19,079 nt of DNA from Deltaproteobacteria bacterium (GCA_003647385.1 QMMT01000004.1:1-19079), one strand, 5' to 3'. Counted from the stretch's first letter, positions 1 through 8,937 are shown. Numbers and translations: made by a program. The notes: generated by a model from the sequence alone, not told the origin.

Positions 1-60
1 CTCTTGACCCTTACTTCAAGTTGAACCTTCTCCAAACAATAATACCCGTCTGTGGCAAAT

Positions 61-729
61 CTAAAATTTTAACAATAACTTGATCATATATCGATCTGAT
101 TTTTCAAAAGGGAGTTGATAATGATCAATTTTAAAATCAAATTTCTCTGAAATGGCAGATGTAATCTCTTTTTCTGCATTTTTCCCTTTCATGGCATAAA
201 TTGTGCCTTTGTTATTTAAAAAAGGCACGGCAAACTCTGCAAAACCTGAAAGCTTTGTAAACGCACGGGATATAACAGCATCAAACTTATTTTTATAGGC
301 TTTGTGATCATGAAGGTCTTCAACCCTTGAATGGACGGCATCAATATTTTCCAGGTGCAGGGTCCGTATCACATGTTTTAGAAAATTGATTTTTTTCCTG
401 GACGCATCAATGAGAACAACCCGTAAGGATGGATTCATGATCTTAATGGGAATACCCGGGAATCCCCCCCCTGATCCCAAATCGATAAGAGAGGTTTCAT
501 TTTTAAAAAATAAGACAGCGGCAATGGAATCAATAAAATGTTTTTCAGCAATTTTTAAAGGGTCTTTAATGGCCGTAAGATTTATTTTTTTATTCCACGC
601 CATCAGTTCTTTTGCATGCATCACCATTAAATCAGCCTGATGTTCGGAAACATTGATCCCCAGATGATTTGACCCGTTCAGTACGTGATGTTTAAATTGT
701 TGAATGGATTGCTCTTGTAAATTATGCAC
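61..729 (-). CDS. rsmG: 16S rRNA (guanine-N7) methyltransferase RsmG (GidB)
   Basis: RsmG methylates N7 of G527 in the 530 loop of 16S rRNA, using S-adenosylmethionine, in the cytoplasm. The protein shows the family's N-terminal signature (ELMAWNKKINLTAI, about residues 41-54), the SAM-binding motif I (DLGSGGGFPGIP, about 83-94) and VISRAFTKL (about 152-160). I chose the GTG at 729 (222 residues, close to the usual size near 210). The frame stays open up to an ATG at 909, but those extra 60 residues are unlike RsmG and lie over the divergent EF-G1 promoter and leader hairpin. No good ribosome binding site precedes the GTG, so the start is the weak point. The enzyme assignment itself is firm. 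The gene is divergent from the EF-G1 gene, and nothing can be said about what follows it beyond the window edge. Confidence 0.9.
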   Translation of the reverse strand: MHNLQEQSIQQFKHHVLNGSNHLGINVSEHQADLMVMHAKELMAWNKKINLTAIKDPLKIAEKHFIDSIAAVLFFKNETSLIDLGSGGGFPGIPIKIMNPSLRVVLIDASRKKINFLKHVIRTLHLENIDAVHSRVEDLHDHKAYKNKFDAVISRAFTKLSGFAEFAVPFLNNKGTIYAMKGKNAEKEITSAISEKFDFKIDHYQLPFEKSDRYMIKLLLKF

Positions 730-744
730 AAAAATAATTTTTAC

Positions 745-773
745 TTGACATATTAAGAGTTTAAATATATTAT
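745..773 (+). promoter_or_regulatory. Sigma-70-type promoter for the EF-G1 gene
   Basis: A perfect -35 box TTGACA (745-750), a 17-base spacer and a -10 box TATTAT (768-773) point towards the EF-G1 gene. Transcription would start near 780, giving a leader of about 140 bases that contains the hairpin at 852-903. The promoter lies inside the open extension of the rsmG frame, which argues against the longer rsmG start. Confidence 0.7.
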
Positions 774-851
774 ATTCGTTTTCATAAGCTAAGTTTGACT
801 TCGGGCTCACATTAACAAAATCGCAATAATTTAGCAATATTAAAATACGGC

Positions 852-903
852 TAAGCCTTTGGCAAGGATTGCGTTCTAAAATTGTGCAAAGGCTTATTTT
901 TTT
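852..903 (+). promoter_or_regulatory. Terminator-like hairpin in the EF-G1 leader (candidate attenuator)
   Basis: A perfect 10-base inverted repeat, TAAGCCTTTG (852-861) and CAAAGGCTTA (887-896), encloses a 25-base loop. Seven T residues follow at once (897-903). This has the form of an intrinsic terminator, yet it lies between the promoter (745-773) and the ribosome binding site (AAGGA, 910-914) of the EF-G1 gene. No gene on this strand ends just before it. The likely role is attenuation of EF-G1 transcription; the ligand or signal is unknown, and no convincing leader peptide with a ribosome binding site was seen. Confidence 0.5.
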
Positions 904-924
904 ATTCATAAGGATAATTTGAAA

Positions 925-3006
925 ATGATCAGAGATTTAGAGAGAGTAAGAAATATTGGGATCAGTGCCCATATAGATTCCGGTAAGACCACACTGACTG
1001 AAAGAATTCTATTTTACACTGACAAAATCCATAAGATTAATGAAGTCCGGGGCAAAGACGGTACCGGCGCTATCATGGATTCCATGGAACTGGAAAAAGA
1101 AAGAGGCATTACCATTGCATCAGCTGCCACTTATTGTGAATGGAACAAACATAATATTAATATCATCGATACGCCGGGCCATGTCGACTTTACGGTTGAA
1201 GTTGAGCGGTCTTTAAGGGTTCTGGACGGTGTTGTATTGATTCTGTGTTCTGTATCCGGGGTTCAGTCACAATCCATTACCGTGGATCAGCAGATGAAAA
1301 GATATAAAGTCCCCTGTATTGCCTATGTTAACAAATGTGACCGATCTGGTGCAAATCCTGTCAAAGTGAGTCAACAGCTCAAAGACAAATTGGGACATAA
1401 TTCCGTCATGATGCAGCTTCCCATAGGACTTGAAGATAAACATGAGGGTGTCATTGACCTTGTTGCAATGAAAGCCTATTTTTTTGAAGGAGAAAACGGT
1501 GAAGAGGTTGTCACTAAGGATATCCCGGATGATATGATGGAAGATGCTGAAATAGCGCGGGAAGAAATGATTGATGCGGTCTCTCTTTACTCAGATGATC
1601 TCACCGACGCTATTCTTGAAGAAAAAGAAATTCCAGAAGAATTAATCATGCAGGCTGTTCGAACCGGAACTATTGCCAGACAAATGACCCCTGTATTTCT
1701 TGGATCTGCCTATAAAAACAAGGCGGTTCAACCCATGATGGATGCCGTTATCAACTATCTGCCTTCCCCTCTTGATATTGAAAATGAGGCCATTGATCTT
1801 GATAACAATGAAGAAACCGTTATTCTTGAAAGCAGTTTTGACAAACCAACCGTTGCACTGGCTTTTAAACTGGAAGACGGTCAATATGGCCAGTTGACCT
1901 ATATCAGGGTTTATCAAGGATGTATTAATAAAGGTGATACTTTAATCAATTCAAGAGATGGCAAGAAAATGAAGGCGGGCCGCTTGATCCGGATGCATTC
2001 TGCACAGATGGAGGAAGTAGAGGCCATACCTGCCGGTCACATCGGTGCCATGTTTGGTGTTGACTGTGCCTCGGGAGATACCTTTGTTTCTTCAAAGATC
2101 AATTATACCATGATGGCCATGCATGTTATGGAGCCTGTCATATCTTTATCCATTGTACCCAAGGACAATAAAGCCCAGATCAACATGTCAAAGGCATTAA
2201 ACCGGTTCACCAAGGAAGACCCGACATTCAGAACCTATGTGGATCATGAAACCGGTGATACGATTATCCAGGGTATGGGTGAACTCCATCTTGAAGTATA
2301 TGTGGAGAGAATGAAAAGAGAATATGATGCTGAAGTTGAAACCGGTCAGCCAAGAGTTGCCTACAGAGAAACCATTACCCGAAAAGCTCTTTTTAACTAT
2401 ACCCATAAAAAACAGACCGGTGGTGCCGGGCAGTATGGCCGCGTAGCCGGATTTGTTGAGCCGTGTGAAGAAGAATTTGAATTTGTAAATAAAATTACCG
2501 GCGGCAGAATCCCCACACAATATATTCCTGCCTGTGAGAAGGGATTTAAAGGCTGCATGGATAAAGGTCCTAAGCTAGAGTTCCCTGTTACCGGCATTAA
2601 AATCACCATTGACGATGGTGCCTATCACGCAGTGGATTCCTCAGAAATGGCATTTCAATCTGCAGCAAGAGGTGCTTTTCTTGAGGCGTACCTCAAGGCA
2701 AAGCCGGTCATCAAAGAACCCATCATGAAGGTTGTTATTGAAACTCCCAATGAATTTCAGGGCGGCTGCATGGGCCTGATCAACCAGCGAAGAGGAATTA
2801 TTCAGGGTTCCCAGGAAGAAGGCGTCATGTCCGTCATTGAATCCCAGGTGCCGTTATCTGATATGTTTGGCTTTTCTACTGTGCTCAGATCTGCTACACA
2901 GGGAAAGGCACAGTTTACAATGGAATTTTCAACCTACAAACAGGTACCGCAGTCTGTTTCAGAAGAGATTGCCAGAAAAAAACAAGAAGAAAAAAAAGAA
3001 AAATAA
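925..3006 (+). CDS. fusA: Elongation factor G, mitochondrial-type EF-G1 (spdEFG1) subfamily
   Basis: This is a complete five-domain EF-G (693 residues), the GTPase that translocates tRNA and mRNA on the ribosome. G1 is AHIDSGKTT (residues 15-23), the switch region has RGITI, G3 is DTPGH (82-86) and G4 is NKCD (136-139). Domain IV/V motifs such as [21 protein letters not shown]'s core and [15 protein letters not shown] are present. Serine after AHID, where ordinary bacterial EF-G has alanine, together with stretches such as [18 protein letters not shown], resembles mitochondrial EF-G1 and the spd-type EF-G1 of deltaproteobacteria. In that branch EF-G1 does translocation and a separate EF-G2 does ribosome recycling; the second gene is not in this window. 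ATG 925 has AAGGA ten bases upstream and is preferred over an in-frame TTG at 919. The C-terminus is rich in lysine and glutamate. A P-loop ATPase gene follows after 27 bases, probably co-transcribed. Confidence 0.92.
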   Translation: MIRDLERVRNIGISAHIDSGKTTLTERILFYTDKIHKINEVRGKDGTGAIMDSMELEKERGITIASAATYCEWNKHNINIIDTPGHVDFTVEVERSLRVLDGVVLILCSVSGVQSQSITVDQQMKRYKVPCIAYVNKCDRSGANPVKVSQQLKDKLGHNSVMMQLPIGLEDKHEGVIDLVAMKAYFFEGENGEEVVTKDIPDDMMEDAEIAREEMIDAVSLYSDDLTDAILEEKEIPEELIMQAVRTGTIARQMTPVFLGSAYKNKAVQPMMDAVINYLPSPLDIENEAIDLDNNEETVILESSFDKPTVALAFKLEDGQYGQLTYIRVYQGCINKGDTLINSRDGKKMKAGRLIRMHSAQMEEVEAIPAGHIGAMFGVDCASGDTFVSSKINYTMMAMHVMEPVISLSIVPKDNKAQINMSKALNRFTKEDPTFRTYVDHETGDTIIQGMGELHLEVYVERMKREYDAEVETGQPRVAYRETITRKALFNYTHKKQTGGAGQYGRVAGFVEPCEEEFEFVNKITGGRIPTQYIPACEKGFKGCMDKGPKLEFPVTGIKITIDDGAYHAVDSSEMAFQSAARGAFLEAYLKAKPVIKEPIMKVVIETPNEFQGGCMGLINQRRGIIQGSQEEGVMSVIESQVPLSDMFGFSTVLRSATQGKAQFTMEFSTYKQVPQSVSEEIARKKQEEKKEK

Positions 3007-3033
3007 TAAGACCTTTATATAAAGAGAGGAAAC

Positions 3034-3726
3034 ATGTTAAAAAAAGATCTCATTTCTAAAAGCCCGGTTTCAAAAACCATTGGGATTAAGAACATAAAAG
3101 ACGGTAAATTCGGTGCCGTCCTTTCACGGGCTGGTGTTGGAAAAACCAGTTTTCTTGTCCAAATCGCATTGACCCGACTATTAAACGATGAAAAAATTCT
3201 CCATATCAGCCTTGATGATCCCATGGAAAAAATTAATTTAAGGTATAAAGAAGGATACTCAAATCTCATTGATTATATCGGGTATGTTGATCCTCAGAAA
3301 ACCGTTCGGCTCTGGCAGGACATCAAACCCAATAAAGTTGGAATCAGTTATACTGAAGCCACTTTTGATACCGGCAAGATCAGAGATTATCTTAAAAGCT
3401 TTAAAAAGGCTGACCTTGCCCTGCCATCCATTATGATTATTGATGGACTCAATTTTGACAAGGATCTTTCAAACATCCTTGAAGAACTTGAAAACCTGAA
3501 CCGGGAATTTTCCATTTTTGTCTGGTTTTCCATGAAAAACCACAGGGAAGAAAAATTATGTGATAGTGGATTTCCCATCCAGCTTGAAACGTATAAAGAC
3601 AAATTTGGCAAGGCTGTTTTACTTCATCCTGTGGAAGATAAAATAGAAGCGGTTGTTTTAAAAGATGGGGACAGAACCGATCAAAGGATCAAACTTGATC
3701 CGTCAACAATGATGATTGTTGAATAA
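3034..3726 (+). CDS. RecA/KaiC-like P-loop ATPase of unknown function
   Basis: A 230-residue soluble protein that I do not recognise by name. It has a Walker A motif SRAGVGKTS (residues 31-39, with serine in place of the first glycine) after the strand FGAVL, and a hydrophobic strand ending in a Walker B aspartate, IMIIDG (133-138). The region between, ILHISLDDPMEKI (55-67), is like the second strand of RecA/KaiC folds, so an ATP-dependent molecular switch or motor is likely. There is no signal peptide or membrane segment. The start is supported by AGAGGA seven bases before ATG 3034. It lies 27 bases behind the EF-G1 gene and ahead of a terminator, so the two probably form one transcript. A role near translation is inferred from position only. 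Confidence 0.6.
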   Translation: MLKKDLISKSPVSKTIGIKNIKDGKFGAVLSRAGVGKTSFLVQIALTRLLNDEKILHISLDDPMEKINLRYKEGYSNLIDYIGYVDPQKTVRLWQDIKPNKVGISYTEATFDTGKIRDYLKSFKKADLALPSIMIIDGLNFDKDLSNILEELENLNREFSIFVWFSMKNHREEKLCDSGFPIQLETYKDKFGKAVLLHPVEDKIEAVVLKDGDRTDQRIKLDPSTMMIVE

Positions 3727-3745
3727 TTTTTTCAATATTTTGATT

Positions 3746-3787
3746 AAAAAAGGCTATCGTTAAATATATTTTATGATAGCCTTTTTT
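3746..3787. terminator. Bidirectional intrinsic terminator
   Basis: A 13-base perfect inverted repeat, AAAAAAGGCTATC (3746-3758) and GATAGCCTTTTTT (3775-3787), with a partly paired loop. The A run on one side and the T run on the other let it work in both directions. It sits between the converging P-loop ATPase gene (ends 3726) and the acyltransferase-hydrolase gene (ends 3826). Confidence 0.85.
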
Positions 3788-3825
3788 AATTAGAATTCAG
3801 CCTGTAAAATTCAAATCAAACCCAT

Positions 3826-5988
3826 TCAAACCCATTGTCTGACAAAATTTTCAATGGCTTTGTAAACTCGTTTAACACCCTCCCCTATTAAGATTCCATG
3901 ACGGTCATAATCAAAAATATAATATTCCTTGGTATCAGACCCCAGCCGGTTAAATAATTTAAGGGTTCCCCTGGGGTTCACCACAGGGTCTTTTCTGGAC
4001 TGGACCACCAGGGTTGGCTTATCGATGGTTTTTAAGTTTGATTCAAGATGTTCCATGAGTTTTTCCAGCTGATGGATGCCTGCAATGGGGTTTCTTGCGT
4101 AATTTATATGAGGATTCTCAGGATGATTTTCAATAAATTCTTTTGCAATTGTATCCAGACGAATCTTTTTTATCATGGTATTCCAGGTATCAATAGCCGG
4201 AACAAAATAAGATCCCAGGTCCTGAAGTCTCATGGGAGGTGCAACGGCAAAAACAGCCTCAATATCCTCCATTCTTGTAGACAGTTCCAGAGCAAGCCCG
4301 GCGCCGGTTGAAAACCCGCCCACAATTATTTTCCTGCATGAATGCCGTAAGACAACAAAGGCTTCTTCAACCGATTCTATCCATTGTTCAAAGCTCGTTT
4401 CGGCAAGATCTTCAGGTGCAGTACCATGCCCTTTAAGTCTTGGTACGTATACTGAAAAAGATTTTTTGTGCAGATAGTTCGCAAAGGCTTTCATTTCTTC
4501 CGGGGCAGCCATATAACCATGAATCAATAAGATACCTGCAATGGGATCTTTGTGCCTGAGAAATAAAGGCCTTCCGATTCTTCTTTTCTTTGATTCTCCT
4601 TCAATATAATGGTCATTATAATCTTTGGAAAAATCAACCTCTATTTTTTCCAAAACCTTTTTTTTCACAAGATCCATAATTTCATCACTGGATTTTTGTG
4701 CCACTTTTTTAAAAAAAATCTCAGCCTCTTTTACCGGTTCCACTTCATTGGCCATGACAAGGATGGGGTTTTCTATCCGGATGGTATGAAAATTTGATTG
4801 GGTGATAAATTTGGTCTGATCTTTAAACATCTTACCATCTATAATTTCAATAACATTTGTACTTTCAGCAATGGCAAAAAAATCAGAAAACCGATTGAAG
4901 CGATCATCAGTTAGAAGATGGATTTGATTTTCAAGGAATGCTTCAGATAAGCAACAGGTGTTATTGGATACAAGCCAGCAGATTGCGTAATAAACCTTGC
5001 ACTTGAATTCATAGATATCAATACCGTCTCTTCGATAGGGAAAATGCTTGAGGATGCACGCAAGAATATGGTCATAATTAAGGGTTGTCATGGCATATAC
5101 GGCTGACATATATTTTTCCATAATGATGATGGAAGATTTTTTTGTTATCTGCTTCGAGCGAATATCATCATCAAATTTGATTTTCCGTTTAACCGTCAGC
5201 ATGCTTTCAATATACGGATCATGTAAATAGGGTTTAATATGAATGGGCTCTCCAAATCGAATAGTGATCTCCACATTAGAAAACAGCATACTGCCTTCTG
5301 TCATCAACTCATCCATGACCCTTTTTGAGGGCTCTTTCATCACTATCTGGGCTATTTTACTTAAAATATTTTCTTTTGGGCTTGCCGGGTAATAGGTGAT
5401 GTTGACCGGCACAATAGACGTCTGCCGGTCAAGAACCGGGTCGATATTTTCTATTTCAAATATTTGAACAAGCCTTTCAAATTCAGGCTCGCCCATTTCT
5501 TTCATTCTTCTTAAACGCTCGCGGTAGAATTCACAGCGCAGGGCAACAATGGCAGCACCGGTATGGGGTCTCCTCACTACCCCCTCATCGGTCAGGGAAA
5601 ACTGATCCTTTTTGATCAGTTTCTTATTTTTAACCATCATACCTTCAGGAAAAATAATCCACTGAACATCTCCTGACAACAATGTTTTTAAAATGAGTTC
5701 ATCCCTGTGGGGATCCTTTGTGGATACAGCGCCCAGATTATTCAAGAATCCCTGTAAAACAGGCACATCAAACAATTCTGCCGCGGCAAGTGACCAGACT
5801 TCTTTTTTGGTTATATTATGAATATGAAAGGGGAGAAAAATTGTTTCGATCCGTGTAAAGTGGTTGGCTGTAAAAATAACAGAACCATCCGGGATATGGT
5901 GCTTTCCTAAAACCTTAATGTTTGCCTTAGAAAAACCGGAAAAAGTCTTAAGAGTATAACTGGATAATCCGAATGCAAACTTGTTCAT
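3826..5988 (-). CDS. Fused PlsC-like acyltransferase and alpha/beta hydrolase
   Basis: A 720-residue protein that joins two lipid-type enzymes. The N-terminal part resembles glycerolipid acyltransferases: NHFTRIE (residues 42-48) in place of the usual NHxxxxD, and FPEG (113-116), the acceptor-binding block. The C-terminal part is an alpha/beta hydrolase of the monoacylglycerol lipase/carboxylesterase kind: LLIHGY (487-492) for the oxyanion hole, GFSTG (558-562) with nucleophile S560, D667 in SRKDPVV and H697 in DRHGI, a full catalytic triad. About 200 residues between (270-470) match nothing I can name. There is no signal peptide or clear transmembrane helix, so it is probably cytoplasmic or membrane-associated. 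AAAGG lies just before ATG 5988. It could remodel phospholipids or move acyl chains, but the substrate is not visible. It stands alone, convergent with the P-loop gene and divergent from the NIL-ferredoxin operon. Confidence 0.75.
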   Translation of the reverse strand: MNKFAFGLSSYTLKTFSGFSKANIKVLGKHHIPDGSVIFTANHFTRIETIFLPFHIHNITKKEVWSLAAAELFDVPVLQGFLNNLGAVSTKDPHRDELILKTLLSGDVQWIIFPEGMMVKNKKLIKKDQFSLTDEGVVRRPHTGAAIVALRCEFYRERLRRMKEMGEPEFERLVQIFEIENIDPVLDRQTSIVPVNITYYPASPKENILSKIAQIVMKEPSKRVMDELMTEGSMLFSNVEITIRFGEPIHIKPYLHDPYIESMLTVKRKIKFDDDIRSKQITKKSSIIIMEKYMSAVYAMTTLNYDHILACILKHFPYRRDGIDIYEFKCKVYYAICWLVSNNTCCLSEAFLENQIHLLTDDRFNRFSDFFAIAESTNVIEIIDGKMFKDQTKFITQSNFHTIRIENPILVMANEVEPVKEAEIFFKKVAQKSSDEIMDLVKKKVLEKIEVDFSKDYNDHYIEGESKKRRIGRPLFLRHKDPIAGILLIHGYMAAPEEMKAFANYLHKKSFSVYVPRLKGHGTAPEDLAETSFEQWIESVEEAFVVLRHSCRKIIVGGFSTGAGLALELSTRMEDIEAVFAVAPPMRLQDLGSYFVPAIDTWNTMIKKIRLDTIAKEFIENHPENPHINYARNPIAGIHQLEKLMEHLESNLKTIDKPTLVVQSRKDPVVNPRGTLKLFNRLGSDTKEYYIFDYDRHGILIGEGVKRVYKAIENFVRQWV

Positions 5989-6010
5989 AGATCAACCTTT
6001 TAAAACAACA

Positions 6011-6039
6011 TTGTCTATTCGATCTGTTTATTGTATAAC
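6011..6039 (+). promoter_or_regulatory. Candidate sigma-70 promoter for the NIL-ferredoxin/mnmA operon
   Basis: TTGTCT (6011-6016), a 17-base spacer and TATAAC (6034-6039) match the sigma-70 pattern at four and five of six bases. Transcription would begin near 6046, about 100 bases before the first gene. A TTGACC at 6061 has no good -10 box at the right distance. Confidence 0.4.
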
Positions 6040-6143
6040 TAAGCGGTTTTGAAATAAATCTTGACCTAATAAGTCATAATACTTAACGTCATGATTTTGT
6101 CAAAGAAAATTATTCATACAGCATATAAATCGGAGGCTAAAGA

Positions 6144-6575
6144 TTGTATTCTAAAATAATAATATTGAATTTTCCAGCTAAAGTTGCCCAAAAAGCGTTG
6201 GTCTGCCAGTTAACAAAAAAATTTGACCTTTTGTTTAATATTTTAAGTGCTAAAATATCCAACAAAAAGGAAGGATATATGGTTCTTGAAATTTCATCTT
6301 CGTCAAAACTCAGTTTTAACAAAGGCGTAAATTTTTTGAAAGATCAGGGAGTGTCTGTATCCAGTCCTGAACATCAAATCTATAAGGACGAAGAAATCTG
6401 TACCCATTGCGGATCATGCACAGCCGTCTGTCCGACAGATGCACTCTATATCAAACGACCTGAAATGGAAGTTATTTTTGACAAACAAAAATGCAGTGTG
6501 TGTGAGCTTTGTCTTGTCACCTGTCCCACAAGGGCTATGGGATTGTTCTCGGAAATTTCACAAAAAGTTGCCTGA
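6144..6575 (+). CDS. NIL-domain ferredoxin, two [4Fe-4S] clusters
   Basis: A 143-residue protein with an N-terminal NIL domain (about residues 1-78) followed by a two-cluster ferredoxin. The first cluster motif is CTHCGSCTAVCP and the second is CSVCELCLVTCP. NIL domains occur at the end of MetN methionine transporters and in stand-alone ferredoxins of anaerobes, where such proteins have been linked to sulfide or persulfide handling in homocysteine synthesis. The start is a TTG at 6144 backed by a strong GGAGG (6132-6136) seven bases upstream; the translated start MYSKIIILNFP fits the first strand of the NIL fold. The stop codon overlaps the mnmA start by one base (TGATG), so the two proteins are translationally coupled. 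From this context I infer that it supplies electrons, sulfur or clusters to tRNA thiolation. That role is not proven by the sequence. Confidence 0.85.
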   Translation: MYSKIIILNFPAKVAQKALVCQLTKKFDLLFNILSAKISNKKEGYMVLEISSSSKLSFNKGVNFLKDQGVSVSSPEHQIYKDEEICTHCGSCTAVCPTDALYIKRPEMEVIFDKQKCSVCELCLVTCPTRAMGLFSEISQKVA

Positions 6576-7618
6576 TGGAAAAACCGATTATTGCAGTTGC
6601 GTTAAGTGGTGGAGTCGATTCGCTTGTCTCGGGATATCTTTTAAAACAAACCTATAAACATATTTTTGGCATTCATTTTATAACCGGTTATGAAAAAGAA
6701 TCGCCAGATCTTGTGCGGCTTGAAGAACAACTTGGATTCCCTGTTACCTGTATAGACCTTTCAAAAACCTTTGAAAAAAAAGTCATTCAATATTTTATCC
6801 GGACATATCTTGAAGGTAAAACCCCCAATCCCTGTATCATCTGTAACAAACAGATTAAATTCGGCGTTCTTTTAGAACAGGCACAAAAGATGGGTGCTGA
6901 TTATCTGGCCACGGGTCATTATGCCACCATCATTAACCCAATCTCTTATCCGGATAAAAAAATTTCTCGATGCTATCTTGAGAAAGGACATGACCCATTA
7001 AAGGATCAGAGCTATTTTCTATCCATGTTATCAGATCAACAGCTTGAAAGAATCATTTTCCCCTTGGCTGGTATGACAAAAAAAGAGGTTAAGGAATTTG
7101 CCAAATCAAAGCATTTATCTCCGACTCATCCCAGTGAAAGCCAGGATATCTGTTTTATCCATGACAATAATTTTTCCCGATTTATTTTAGAAAAGCAAAT
7201 ATCCACCCCAAGTCATGGTGATATTGTAGATATGAGCGGAAAAACAATCGGACGTCACAAGGGATTGCATCAATTTACCATTGGACAGAGACGAGGCATA
7301 GACTGTCCAGCAAGAGAACCCTATTATGTTAGAAAAATTGATATCAAAAATAATATCCTGAACGTCTGTTTTAAAAATGATCTGTCCCGGAAAAAATTTT
7401 CCGTTGCCCATATAAATTGGAATTTTTCAGACCCGAACACTATCTTAGATATGATGACTAAAATCAGATACAGCCATAAGGGAGCCTTATCAACCCTCTC
7501 TTTTAAGGGATCGTTGGGAGAAGTAGTGTTTAATGAACCCCAGAATGCAGTAACACCGGGACAAGCAGCCGTATTCTACAAAAACAACAGGCTTTTAGGG
7601 GCCGGTATTATTCAATGA
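6575..7618 (+). CDS. mnmA: tRNA-uridine 2-sulfurtransferase MnmA
   Basis: MnmA adenylates U34 of tRNA-Lys, -Glu and -Gln and replaces its 2-oxygen with sulfur. The 347-residue protein shows the PP-loop SGGVDS (residues 11-16), the NPC motif with catalytic C87 (TPNPCIICN), TGHYA (113-117), DQSYFLS (144-150), and the second catalytic cysteine C193 in SQDICFI. The central domain motif FTIGQRRG (234-241) and the C-terminal beta barrel are present, so it looks complete and active. The start at 6575 overlaps the upstream stop by one base; an upstream in-frame start at 6509 would add 22 residues lying over the ferredoxin gene and not like MnmA. No separate ribosome binding site is seen, which suits translational coupling. 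It overlaps mtaB by four bases (ATGA). Confidence 0.95.
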   Translation: MEKPIIAVALSGGVDSLVSGYLLKQTYKHIFGIHFITGYEKESPDLVRLEEQLGFPVTCIDLSKTFEKKVIQYFIRTYLEGKTPNPCIICNKQIKFGVLLEQAQKMGADYLATGHYATIINPISYPDKKISRCYLEKGHDPLKDQSYFLSMLSDQQLERIIFPLAGMTKKEVKEFAKSKHLSPTHPSESQDICFIHDNNFSRFILEKQISTPSHGDIVDMSGKTIGRHKGLHQFTIGQRRGIDCPAREPYYVRKIDIKNNILNVCFKNDLSRKKFSVAHINWNFSDPNTILDMMTKIRYSHKGALSTLSFKGSLGEVVFNEPQNAVTPGQAAVFYKNNRLLGAGIIQ

Positions 7619-8937
7619 AAAAATTTTATATCCATACCCTGGGATGCAAGGTCAATGAGTACGAAAGTGACGGTATCGCGCTGAGTCTTGAAAATCAGGG
7701 CTGGCTAAAAGGGGATAAAAGACAAAAAGCGGATGTCTTTATTATCAACACCTGTGCTGTCACCTCAAAGGCCAGTATGCAGTCAAGACAGGCTATTCGA
7801 AAAATCATCAGAGAAAATCCTGATGCAAAGGTCATTGTCACAGGATGCCATGCCCAGACCGATCCTGAACAAATAAAAAAAATCGACAAGATTAACCAAA
7901 AAGATCAAATAGTCTGCCATAAAGATAAAATTCAAATTGCAAATCATATTGCATCAATTTGTGAGAATAAATCCCCTCTAACTTTTAAAAAACCCGACCA
8001 TAGCTTAGAAAATATTTTTCACGGTTTTGATTCTGCCGTAACAGGGGAGATGACAAGGGCATACCTGAAGATACAGGATGGCTGTAATGCGTTTTGCACT
8101 TATTGTATTGTACCCCATGCCAGGGGATCCTCTGTCAGTATGCCGGAAAAACAAGTATTAAAGCATTTAAGGCAGTTAAATGATGCAGGATTTAAGGAAG
8201 TGATCATCACCGGAATCCATACCGGTATGTATGGACTTGACCTTAGAGAAAAATCATCGCTTTTAGACTTGCTCGAGAAAATCAATGATGAAAAACCGAT
8301 TTACAGAGTCCGCCTAAGTTCCATTGAACCCGGTGAAATCAATAACGGCATTATCAACCTTGCCAGGCAGGAAAATATTTTATGTGACCATTTCCATATT
8401 CCGTTACAGTCCGGGGATGATGATATTTTAAAAAAAATGAAGCGGCCCTATGATGCTGCGCTTTTTGAAAAAGTTATCCATCAAATTCATAAAAAAATCC
8501 CAACGGCCGGCATTGGAGTTGATACGCTGATTGGGTTTCCATCAGAAACAGATGAACAGTTTGAGAACACGTATCAGTTAATTAAAAAACTTCCCATATC
8601 CTATCTTCATGTCTTTCCGTTTTCAGCCAGAAAAGGAACGCCTGCCTTTCATTTTGACAATAAGGTTGATCCAAAGGTGATTAAGTCTCGATGTGCACGG
8701 ATGAGGGAACTTGGCAAAATAAAACAAAAAGCATTTATCAGTGCCCAGTTAAATAAAAGACAAGAGGGACTTGTACAGCACAAACCTGACTCAAAAACCG
8801 GAGTACTAAAGGCAACAACCTCTAACTATTTAACCGTTTTTTTAAACAAAAAATATAACCTTGGAGGAAAAATTATTAATCTTATCCCTGAGCAGTTTGA
8901 CAGTGACATGAACATTACAGGAAGAATTGTAGAATAA
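7615..8937 (+). CDS. mtaB: tRNA (N6-threonylcarbamoyladenosine-C2)-methylthiotransferase MtaB
   Basis: MtaB is a radical-SAM enzyme that adds a methylthio group to t6A37 next to the anticodon of ANN-decoding tRNAs. The 440-residue protein has the UPF0004 domain with TLGCKVN (residues 8-14) and cysteines C11, C47 and C78 for the auxiliary cluster. The radical-SAM motif is CNAFCTYC (C157, C161, C164), and a C-terminal TRAM-like region follows (about 378-440). TLGCKVN and TCAVTSKA point to MtaB rather than MiaB (which has TxGCQMN) or RimO. It starts within the mnmA stop (ATGA), so it belongs to the same operon. The product and MnmA can act on the same molecule, tRNA-Lys(UUU), at positions 37 and 34, which gives the operon a common theme. 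Confidence 0.92.
   Translation: MKKFYIHTLGCKVNEYESDGIALSLENQGWLKGDKRQKADVFIINTCAVTSKASMQSRQAIRKIIRENPDAKVIVTGCHAQTDPEQIKKIDKINQKDQIVCHKDKIQIANHIASICENKSPLTFKKPDHSLENIFHGFDSAVTGEMTRAYLKIQDGCNAFCTYCIVPHARGSSVSMPEKQVLKHLRQLNDAGFKEVIITGIHTGMYGLDLREKSSLLDLLEKINDEKPIYRVRLSSIEPGEINNGIINLARQENILCDHFHIPLQSGDDDILKKMKRPYDAALFEKVIHQIHKKIPTAGIGVDTLIGFPSETDEQFENTYQLIKKLPISYLHVFPFSARKGTPAFHFDNKVDPKVIKSRCARMRELGKIKQKAFISAQLNKRQEGLVQHKPDSKTGVLKATTSNYLTVFLNKKYNLGGKIINLIPEQFDSDMNITGRIVE

Noticed and set aside
15..25. Palindrome TTCAAGTTGAA near the left edge, resembling a MerR/SoxR-type operator
   Set aside because: Too short and too close to the window edge to link with a promoter or gene.
730..909. Longer rsmG reading frame starting at ATG 909 (282 residues)
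   Set aside because: The extra 60 residues are not RsmG-like and lie over the EF-G1 promoter and leader hairpin; RsmG is usually near 210 residues.
919..924. TTG start for the EF-G1 gene
   Set aside because: The AAGGA site is only four bases away, against ten for ATG 925, and EF-G1 proteins begin close to the latter.
6509..6574. Upstream start for mnmA adding 22 residues
   Set aside because: The extension lies over the NIL-ferredoxin gene and is unlike MnmA; the TGATG overlap gives a natural start at 6575.
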